A DNA stretch of 41,412 nt. Source: Akkermansia muciniphila. Its GTDB lineage: Bacteria > Verrucomicrobiota > Verrucomicrobiia > Verrucomicrobiales > Verrucomicrobiaceae. Each line of letters opens with the position of its first letter. The stretch's first letter is position 1. Made by a program: the position numbers and the translations under genes. Below, one piece after another: positions 35,488-41,412 of this stretch. The notes under the pieces are model-generated. The model made no database searches. It saw only the letters and a program-made list of their open reading frames with translations, and was not told the DNA's origin. The DNA lies in contig CAMAZK010000013.1 of NCBI GenBank assembly GCA_945863205.1, positions 1 to 41,412 of the forward strand. Direction: 5' to 3'.

Positions 35488-36720
35488 ATGCACATCCCGA
35501 CCCTCATCGAGCGCAAGCGCGACGGCGGCTCCCTCTCCGCTGGCGAGATCCAGGCCGTCATCGGCGCCTTTACCCGTGGTGACATGCCGGACTACCAGAT
35601 GAGCGCCCTCGCCATGGCCGTCTTTTTCCGGGGCATGACCCCGCAGGAAACCGCCGCGCTCACCGACGCCATGCTCCACAGCGGCACCCAGCTCGCCTGG
35701 AACGACGACGACCCCATCCGCGTGGACAAGCACAGCACCGGGGGCATTGGCGACAAAACCTCCCTCGTCCTCGCCCCCCTCCTCGCCTGCGACGGCGTCT
35801 GGGTGCCCATGATCTCCGGTCGTGGCCTCGGCATCACCGGCGGCACCCTCGACAAGCTCGAAAGCATCCCCGGCTTCCGCACCCAGCTCAACGAAGTCGA
35901 AATCCACCGCGTCATCGACCAGGTCGGCTGCGCCATGATCGGCCAAACGGCGGGCATCTGTCCTGCCGACAAAAAACTCTACGCCCTCCGCGATGTCACC
36001 GGCACCGTCCCCAGCATCCCGCTCATCACCGCCAGCATCATGAGCAAAAAACTCGCCGAAGGCCTCAACCGCCTCGTGCTCGACGTAAAATACGGCTCCG
36101 GCGCCTTCATGAAAACCGAGGAGCAGGCCCACGAACTCGCGCAGAGCATGGTCCGCGTCGGCAACGCCCTCGGCGTGCGCTCCAGCGTCCGCCTCAGCCC
36201 AATGAACGAACCCACCGGCGAGTCCGCCGGTAACGCCCTCGAAGTCGCCGAATGCGTCCGCTGCCTCCAAGGCCAAGGCCCGCAGGACCTCGAAGACATC
36301 GTCCTCGACCTCGCCTCCGCCGTCGCCGTTTCCACCCGCGCCGACCTCCGCCAGATGCTCCACCGCGGCGATGCGTGGGCCAAATTCCAGCAGATGGTCG
36401 CCTTGCAGGGCGGCAGCGTCGAATCCCTCGAAAAAATCACCACCGTCCACCGCGCCCCGTTCATCGGCGACTTCAAATCCCCCGCCAGCGGCCTCCTCCA
36501 AAAGATGGACGCCGGCGGCATCGGCCAGGTCGTCCTCGAACTCGGCGCCGGCCGCTCCAAAGCCGCCGACCCCGTCGATTTCGCCGTCGGCTGCGATCAA
36601 ATCGCCAAAACCGGCGCCCAGGTCCGCACCGGCGACACCCTCCTCCGCGTCCACGCCCGCACCAAAGCCGCCCTCCACCGCGCCCTCGACGCCCTGCCTG
36701 ATCACATTCAGATTGTTTAG
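35488..36720 (+). CDS. deoA: Thymidine (pyrimidine-nucleoside) phosphorylase
   Basis: Converts thymidine or other pyrimidine nucleosides and phosphate to base and (deoxy)ribose-1-phosphate in nucleoside salvage; a cytosolic dimer in the family. The 410-residue product shows the helical N-terminal domain (LIERKRDGGSLSAGEIQAVI), the phosphate site DKHSTGGIGDKTS (80-92) and the family signature SGRGLGITGGTLDKLESIPG (110-129). Further family blocks are SIMSKKLAEG and LDVKYGSGAFMKT. It is 20-30 residues shorter than most relatives at the C-terminal end. The amidohydrolase gene starts 14 bp downstream. Whether it prefers thymidine or also uridine cannot be judged from sequence alone. Confidence 0.92.
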   Translation: MHIPTLIERKRDGGSLSAGEIQAVIGAFTRGDMPDYQMSALAMAVFFRGMTPQETAALTDAMLHSGTQLAWNDDDPIRVDKHSTGGIGDKTSLVLAPLLACDGVWVPMISGRGLGITGGTLDKLESIPGFRTQLNEVEIHRVIDQVGCAMIGQTAGICPADKKLYALRDVTGTVPSIPLITASIMSKKLAEGLNRLVLDVKYGSGAFMKTEEQAHELAQSMVRVGNALGVRSSVRLSPMNEPTGESAGNALEVAECVRCLQGQGPQDLEDIVLDLASAVAVSTRADLRQMLHRGDAWAKFQQMVALQGGSVESLEKITTVHRAPFIGDFKSPASGLLQKMDAGGIGQVVLELGAGRSKAADPVDFAVGCDQIAKTGAQVRTGDTLLRVHARTKAALHRALDALPDHIQIV

Positions 36721-36734
36721 CATCTTCTTTCCCC

Positions 36735-37658
36735 ATGAACCGCCGCCGCTTCCTCCAGTCCACGACCGCCGCCGCCCTGCTTCCCGAAATCGCGCAAGCC
36801 GCACCGCCTGCGATGCGCATCATCGACACGCACACGCATTTTTACGATCCTACGCGCCCCGGCGGCGTGCCGTGGCCGGCGCAGGGCTCCAAGCTCTACC
36901 GCACCGTGCTGCCGGCAGACTGGCTCGCCGTCGCCTCGCCGCATGGCGTCAAGGAAACCGTCATCGTCGAGGCCAGCAAGCTCGTGGAGGACAACCAGTG
37001 GATCCTCGATCTCGCCGCGAAGGAGAAGTCCATCGTCGGCTTCGTCGGTCATCTCGATCCCGGAGCGGAGTTTGCTGCGCATTTGCAGCGCTTCGCCGCG
37101 AATCCAATCTTCCGCGGCATCCGCTGGAGCGGGAATTTCCTGCTCGATGAGTCGATGAACGACAAGGTCCTCGCCGGGGCCAAACTCCTCGCCGAGCACG
37201 GGCTTGAACTCGATCTGAACGGCCCGCCCAACACGCTGCCCCGTGCGGCCAAGCTCGCCGCCGACCTGCCCGGCCTGCGCATCGTGATCAATCACTTAGG
37301 TGCTTCCGGCGATCCGCAGAATCTGCGCCCCGAGTGGAAGGAAAACATCCGCACCGTGGCGAAGCAGCCGAACGTCTTCATGAAGGTCTCCGCACTGGCC
37401 GAGCAGGTGAAGTGCGAGCCCGGCCAGGCCCCGAGCGATACCGCCTACTACCTGCCCATTCTCGATCACCTCTGGGAAACCTTCGGCCCCGACCGCCTCA
37501 TCTACGGCAGCAACTGGCCCGTCTCCGACCGTGGCGCCTCCTACGATGTCGTCTTCAAGATCGTGGACGAATACTTCCGCGCCAAAGGCCCCGAAGCCTG
37601 CGAGAAGTACTTCTGGAAAAACTCGCTCGCCGCCTATCGCTGGATCGAGCGAAAGTAA
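36735..37658 (+). CDS. Amidohydrolase-family (amidohydrolase_2) metal-dependent hydrolase, Tat-exported
   Basis: A 307-residue TIM-barrel hydrolase of the type that includes lactonases and decarboxylases acting on small cyclic substrates. It starts with a twin-arginine-type leader (MNRRRFLQSTTAAALL, cleavage probably after IAQA), which implies export. The metal-binding DTHTHF motif (31-36) with two histidines is intact. The second-shell residues are in VINHLGASGDP (H187) and YGSNWPVSD (D265). It lies 14 bp after deoA on the same strand, so co-transcription is likely although a shared pathway is not obvious. The substrate is unknown; family membership is secure. Confidence 0.85.
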   Translation: MNRRRFLQSTTAAALLPEIAQAAPPAMRIIDTHTHFYDPTRPGGVPWPAQGSKLYRTVLPADWLAVASPHGVKETVIVEASKLVEDNQWILDLAAKEKSIVGFVGHLDPGAEFAAHLQRFAANPIFRGIRWSGNFLLDESMNDKVLAGAKLLAEHGLELDLNGPPNTLPRAAKLAADLPGLRIVINHLGASGDPQNLRPEWKENIRTVAKQPNVFMKVSALAEQVKCEPGQAPSDTAYYLPILDHLWETFGPDRLIYGSNWPVSDRGASYDVVFKIVDEYFRAKGPEACEKYFWKNSLAAYRWIERK

Positions 37659-37663
37659 CTCAA

Positions 37664-37698
37664 TTCATTCGTCATTCGCCATTCTGGTTTCGTCATTC
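37664..37698. repeat. Degenerate heptamer direct repeat between two genes
   Basis: TTCGTCATTC (37668-37677), TTCGCCATTC (37675-37684) and TTCGTCATTC (37689-37698) fill most of the 45-bp gap before dtd. The basic unit is about 7 bp, CATTCGT. It may be one copy of a dispersed intergenic repeat, but only this copy is in the window. Confidence 0.45.
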
Positions 37699-37703
37699 CT
37701 CTC

Positions 37704-38156
37704 ATGCGCCTCGTCCTCCAACGCGTCTCCGAAGCCTCCGTCACCGTCGAGGGGCGGATCACCGGCCAGATCGGCGCCGGGCTGATGATTCTCGCAGGCA
37801 TCGAGCATGATGACACAATCGATGACGCGGCGTGGCTGGTGCAGAAGGTCACGCAGATGCGCATCTTTGGCGATGCGGAGGGCAAGATGAACCTCTCCGT
37901 GAAGGACATCGGCGGCGGACTGCTTGTCGTCAGTCAATTCACGCTGCATGCGAGCACGAAGAAGGGCAATCGCCCCAGCTTCATCCGCGCGGCGCGTCCC
38001 GAGCACGCGATTCCACTCTACGAGCAGTTTTTGACGATGCTGGAGGCCGAGATGGGCAAAAAAGTCGAGCGCGGCATCTTCGGCGCGGACATGAAGGTGG
38101 CGCTCGTTAATGACGGGCCGGTGACCATCTGCATCGACTCACGGGCGCGCGAGTGA
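37704..38156 (+). CDS. dtd: D-aminoacyl-tRNA deacylase
   Basis: A cytosolic proofreading enzyme that hydrolyses D-amino acids (and glycine) from mischarged tRNAs. The 150-residue product is full length for the DTD family. It carries the substrate-pocket motif SQFTLHA (77-83) and the cross-subunit Gly-cisPro motif NDGPVT (136-141), which confer chiral selection, and the N-terminal [15 protein letters not shown] is typical. The start follows a repeat-rich 45-bp gap after the amidohydrolase. No truncation or unusual residue is seen. Confidence 0.95.
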   Translation: MRLVLQRVSEASVTVEGRITGQIGAGLMILAGIEHDDTIDDAAWLVQKVTQMRIFGDAEGKMNLSVKDIGGGLLVVSQFTLHASTKKGNRPSFIRAARPEHAIPLYEQFLTMLEAEMGKKVERGIFGADMKVALVNDGPVTICIDSRARE

Positions 38157-38180
38157 GCACGGGCCTCGTCCTTTCCATGC

Positions 38181-38235
38181 AAAGCACCTGCTTTGGCAGC
38201 GTGCGCCAAGGGCTTGCTTGAGGTCCAGGTGCTTT
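38181..38235. terminator. Long inverted repeat downstream of dtd
   Basis: AAAGCACCTG (38181-38190) and CAGGTGCTTT (38226-38235) form a perfect 10-bp inverted repeat around 35 bases. Within these, TTGGC and GCCAA can form a second, smaller hairpin. The distal arm ends in four T. It starts 24 bp after the dtd stop and ends 75 bp before the next gene, so it may terminate dtd transcription or form a structured leader for the oxidase gene. Confidence 0.45.
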
Positions 38236-38310
38236 TGGGTGATGAAGAAGTGTGGCCGGCGGCGTTGATCGTCAGCCGCTGCCGATTTCAATGCGTCCGA
38301 GCTACCTCCC

Positions 38311-39465
38311 ATGTCCGAAGTCTTCAATTCCAACTACCCCTCCATCGAGCATCTGCGCGAACGCGCCCGCAAACGTGTGCCACGCTTCGCCTTTGAGTAT
38401 CTGGAGGGCGGCTGCTTCTCGAACCTCAACATCCAGCGCAACACGGACGAGATCCGGCAGGTGCAACTGCGCCCTTGGTATCTGCGGGACTATCCCGGCT
38501 CGGATTTGAAGACGGAACTCTTCGGCACCACCTACGACGCGCCCTTCGGCGTGTCACCCATCGGTCTGCAGGGCCTCATCTGGCCGAAGGCGACGGAGAT
38601 CCTCGCCAAGGCGGCGCACAAGCACAATCTGCCCTTCATTCTCAGCACCGTGGCGACGGCCAGCATCGAAACCGTGGCCGAACTGACCGAGGGCAAGGCC
38701 TGGTTTCAGCTCTACCATCCCACCGAAGAAGCGCTGCGTGACAAGCTGATCGAACGTGTGCGCGCTGCGGGCTTTCCCACGCTCGTCATCCTCGCGGACA
38801 CGCCCACTTTTGCCTATCGGCCAAAAGAAATTCGTAATGGCCTGTCGATTCCTCCGCGCATGACGTTGCGCAACATCGTCCAGATGATGTTTCATCCCAC
38901 GTGGTCATTCAGCCAGCTCGCCGCCGGTGCGCCGGAGTTCAAAACAATGAAGCCCTATCTACCGAAGGGCCTTAACATGAAGCACCTCGGCCTGTTCATG
39001 AACAAGACCTTCTCCGGTCGCCTCAATCCGGCGAAGATCGCCGCGATCCGTGACAAGTGGAAGGGCAAGCTCGTCGTGAAGGGCATCGTGACCGAAGAAG
39101 ATGCGGAAACCGCGCTCGGACTCGGTGTCGATGGCTTCATCGTCTCGAATCACGGCGGACGCCAGCTCGACGCCGGACAGTCCACGATCAAGCCGCTCAC
39201 CGAGCTTGCGAAAAAGTTCGGCCAGCGCACCACCGTGATGATCGACAGCGGCCTGCGCTCCGGACCCGATGTGGCCTGCGCCATCGCCAGCGGTGCGAAG
39301 TTCGCCTTCATGGGCCGCTCGTGGATGTATGGCGTCGCCGCGCTCGGCAAAGACGGCGGCGATCATACGATGACGATGCTCAAGCGTCAGTTCCGGCAGG
39401 TCATGGAGCAGGTCGGCTGCGAACGCGTGACCGATCTGCCGAAGCATTTGGTGGCAAGTGCTTGA
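38311..39465 (+). CDS. FMN-dependent alpha-hydroxy-acid oxidase/dehydrogenase
   Basis: A 384-residue TIM-barrel flavoenzyme of the L-lactate dehydrogenase (LldD), glycolate oxidase and mandelate dehydrogenase family, which oxidises 2-hydroxy acids to 2-oxo acids. Key features are FEYLEGG near residue 28, FGVSPIGLQGLIWP (79-92), WFQLYHP, the catalytic K257 in LVVKGI, the signature SNHGGRQLD (279-287) with catalytic His281 and Arg284, and the FMN-phosphate loop DSGLRSGPD (312-320). It is soluble, without a signal peptide. After the signature the usual 'GAPA(T/S)' is replaced by AGQST, and the N-terminal GGC replaces the common GGA/GAD. Substrate specificity therefore cannot be named. Confidence 0.88.
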   Translation: MSEVFNSNYPSIEHLRERARKRVPRFAFEYLEGGCFSNLNIQRNTDEIRQVQLRPWYLRDYPGSDLKTELFGTTYDAPFGVSPIGLQGLIWPKATEILAKAAHKHNLPFILSTVATASIETVAELTEGKAWFQLYHPTEEALRDKLIERVRAAGFPTLVILADTPTFAYRPKEIRNGLSIPPRMTLRNIVQMMFHPTWSFSQLAAGAPEFKTMKPYLPKGLNMKHLGLFMNKTFSGRLNPAKIAAIRDKWKGKLVVKGIVTEEDAETALGLGVDGFIVSNHGGRQLDAGQSTIKPLTELAKKFGQRTTVMIDSGLRSGPDVACAIASGAKFAFMGRSWMYGVAALGKDGGDHTMTMLKRQFRQVMEQVGCERVTDLPKHLVASA

Positions 39466-39643
39466 CGACGCGTTCACCCTGTCCGCAGGTGCAGAAGGGC
39501 GTCGTTCCGACATCTGGATCTGCGGCGAGGTTGTTGGTCCTTCCGACATGGCCGTGGCCTTGATGAAGTGGTTTGCCAGATCGATTGCTTGTTCGATCAG
39601 ATTGTCAGTTCGGTGTCGGAATCGTGTGCCACTGTTGGATCGA

Positions 39644-41412
39644 ATGAGTGCCTTTCGTCTATTATTGATCGTCCTGGGATTGTCCGGAGCGGGCAGCGCA
39701 CCTGCTGGCGACCTGCTGTCCCTGATGCCCCGCCCCGAAGACCACACGCAAATGTGGTGGGCCGAGGGATTCCCCGGAAATCTCCCGGAGGCTCGCTGGC
39801 TCCGCGTCGTGCAGACGGGAAGCTATGCGATGGTGCTGGACACGGAGGCGATGAGCCTTCGTCATCTCGGTGAGTTGGCCGGGCCGGGTGAGGACTGGCG
39901 CCAACTGCCCGCTGCGGATCTCGCCCTTAGAATGGTGGTCGATGGAAAGCCATACCGCTGCACTGCGGGCGGTCCGTGGACCCGCTTCACCGGACCGCGA
40001 CTGGTCGAGTCGGGGCGCTTTTTCCAGCGGGGCGATGTCACCGATCTCGTCTTCACAGCAGAGGATGGCAGCCGCTTGAATGCCGATGCGAGGTTCGAGA
40101 CAGCGGCATGGTCAGACCGCCTGGCCATGACCCTGGCGGTTCGCCCCGGCAAACGTCTCGTGGTGGCGGGTGAGGCTTCCTTTGGCCGGGTGCGCGGCGG
40201 CTTCGGGCTGGATGGCGCGAATTATCTGGAAATTCGGCACCGTCCCGAGCTGGATCCGGAGCGGTTTACCTTGGAGCTGTGGGCCTTTGTGCCGTCCGAC
40301 TATCAGGCTTCAGACAGGGTTTCGCCATGGCTGGTCTGCAAGAATCGAAACGAGGTGGTGGATGGAAACTTCGGCATCTATCTGGCCAGAGACGGCCCGC
40401 AGGCGCGACTGAACATCGGTGGCGGTCCGGCGAATGCTGTGACGCTCAAGGCAACGAAGAAACACCAGCTGAACATGAATGCATGGAATCACCTCGCGAT
40501 CAGCTACGATGGTGACGTGCTGCGGCTTTACCTGAACGGCGCGTGGGCGGGCGAAACGAAGATCGGCAAGAAGCGTGTGCCGGGCCGGGATGGCCTGGCG
40601 ATCGGTCGGCGGCAGGATGGATCGGGCGATGGCTATCACTTTCGCGGAGTTGTGGATGAGGTTCGGCTCTACGATCGGGCGCTGACGCTGGAGGAGCTGC
40701 GGCTGCGCTGGAACAAGCCGGAGGCGGAGCGGCCTGAGTTGAAACCGGTCGGCGAGTGGACCTTCAATCCAAGCGGCACCGCATCGATGACTCGATTGCG
40801 CGAGGAGTGGAAGTCTGCCGACATGCAGATCGAGTTAGCCTCTCGTCAGGGAAAGCTGCAGCAACGCGTGGAAAGACCGCAGGGCAGCGATTGGCAGGAA
40901 GTGTCGCTGGTTTTTGATCCTCGGAGCCTTGCGGCGGCTGAAAAGAGCCCGGTGGTCGTGAACGCGTCGGAGTTCGGAACGGGCAAGGTGCGGCCTGTGG
41001 ACTTTGACGCGACACTGGGCTGGCATCGGGTGAATCTGGATGGGATCGAGCCCATCGCCCCACCCGGCGGCAAGAACCCGAGCAATGACGCCATCGAACG
41101 GGTGAAACTGAAGCTGTCGAATCCGACGGATCACGAGCAGATTGCACGGCTGATGTTTGAGAAGACAGCGCGTGGCTTTCTCCAGCGCATCGGCACGCCG
41201 ATCACCGGTGTGTCAGCGGTGCTTCGAGACCAGGATGGCAATCCCACCGGGATCCCGGTGCAGCTGAGCAAAAACTGGCACAATGAACCCGAAGGCGGCG
41301 TGTATGCGGGCCAGTGGTTTCACGGCATCTCGCAGGTGCGCCTGCCGGCAAAGGTGGAAGTCGAGTTGGAGCTGGTCTTGGCCTACGGACACTGGGGCGG
41401 CGTGGCGGCAGC
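39644..41412 (+). CDS. Secreted LamG-domain protein (cut by window edge)
   Basis: The frame opens with the ATG at 39644 and stays open for 589 codons to the end of the window, so the gene continues beyond. It begins with a signal peptide (FRLLLIVLGLSGAGSAPA). A region of about 150 residues follows (LAVRPGKRLVV near its end), then a LamG/concanavalin-like domain at about 186-350: FGLDGANYLEIRHRPELDP, FTLELWAFVPSD, WNHLAISYDGDVLRLYLNG and VDEVRLYDRALTLEEL. After this come further beta-rich residues that I do not recognise. Such proteins are common in Planctomycetes and Verrucomicrobia and are thought to bind or process polysaccharide. The 178-bp gap before it contains no recognisable gene. Confidence 0.8.
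   Translation, partial: MSAFRLLLIVLGLSGAGSAPAGDLLSLMPRPEDHTQMWWAEGFPGNLPEARWLRVVQTGSYAMVLDTEAMSLRHLGELAGPGEDWRQLPAADLALRMVVDGKPYRCTAGGPWTRFTGPRLVESGRFFQRGDVTDLVFTAEDGSRLNADARFETAAWSDRLAMTLAVRPGKRLVVAGEASFGRVRGGFGLDGANYLEIRHRPELDPERFTLELWAFVPSDYQASDRVSPWLVCKNRNEVVDGNFGIYLARDGPQARLNIGGGPANAVTLKATKKHQLNMNAWNHLAISYDGDVLRLYLNGAWAGETKIGKKRVPGRDGLAIGRRQDGSGDGYHFRGVVDEVRLYDRALTLEELRLRWNKPEAERPELKPVGEWTFNPSGTASMTRLREEWKSADMQIELASRQGKLQQRVERPQGSDWQEVSLVFDPRSLAAAEKSPVVVNASEFGTGKVRPVDFDATLGWHRVNLDGIEPIAPPGGKNPSNDAIERVKLKLSNPTDHEQIARLMFEKTARGFLQRIGTPITGVSAVLRDQDGNPTGIPVQLSKNWHNEPEGGVYAGQWFHGISQVRLPAKVEVELELVLAYGHWGGVAA

Noticed and set aside
35377..36804. Open frame of 475 codons on the minus strand
   Set aside because: It is antisense to the clear thymidine phosphorylase gene and has Gly/Ala/Asp-rich shadow composition.
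39466..39643. TTCCGACAT direct repeat (39505-39513 and 39541-39549), and AGGGTGAAC shared in reverse with the element near 550
   Set aside because: Nine-base matches are expected by chance in 41 kb. There is no terminal inverted repeat, target duplication or transposase to support a mobile element.
1..41412. tRNA, rRNA or intact insertion sequence
   Set aside because: Reading the gaps on both strands gave no cloverleaf with a TTCGA/CCA pattern, no rRNA-like segment and no transposase. All sizeable gaps are accounted for.

Overview
The window looks like GC-rich chromosomal DNA of a Verrucomicrobiota bacterium, probably of the Prosthecobacter/Verrucomicrobium kind. The pointers are two small PEP-CTERM exosortase substrates of a typically verrucomicrobial type, giant surface proteins built from SdrD_B, He_PIG (putative Ig) and GEVED repeats, 'NLLEYAL' calcium-type motifs, an OpgG/OpgH pair, and GC-rich codon use that leaves long antisense frames open. 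Assignment is by recognition of protein families only; there is no rRNA or tRNA gene here to confirm it.

Layout. (1) 1-1310, all minus strand: the 5' part of a lower-GC KAP-family P-loop NTPase, then a gene graveyard with a 3' scrap of thiC, a palindromic element, a small antitoxin-like gene coupled to a short upstream frame, and the 3' end of a four-helix-bundle-suffix gene. (2) 1355-5594, minus: an osmoregulated periplasmic glucan operon opgG - unknown tail-anchored protein - opgH, with every junction overlapping. (3) 5685-6764, minus: a nucleoid-associated (NdpA/YejK-type) protein; divergently, 6858-7928, a FtsJ/RlmM-like RNA 2'-O-methyltransferase. (4) 8105-32486, plus: the heart of the window, small PEP-CTERM protein A, a 1375-residue SdrD_B protein, small PEP-CTERM protein B (overlapping it by ATGA) and a 6121-residue giant that alone fills 44 % of the window. 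(5) 32490-35411, minus: a second RlmM-like methyltransferase, a secreted sialate O-acetylesterase-like enzyme and a 70-residue unknown protein. (6) 35488-41412, plus: thymidine phosphorylase, a Tat-type amidohydrolase, D-aminoacyl-tRNA deacylase, an FMN-dependent alpha-hydroxy-acid oxidase and a secreted LamG-domain protein that runs off the window.

How the parts fit. Region 4 looks like two pairs of one small exosortase-anchored protein and one large repeat protein. The small proteins are paralogues of each other, and the large ones share a C-terminal module of about 400 residues. Each large protein has a Sec-type N terminus but no PEP-CTERM, LPXTG or recognised type IX tail, so its route to the surface is not explained by the known signals. 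The giant holds 20 He_PIG domains, 12 GEVED domains and several SdrD_B domains; one tandem He_PIG block has an exact 528-bp two-domain period. In two places a ligand-binding-like domain (DUF2341+LamG, PA14) is spliced into the middle of a repeat fold. The remaining genes are ordinary envelope, RNA-modification and salvage functions. No CRISPR array, intact insertion sequence, rRNA or tRNA gene was seen.
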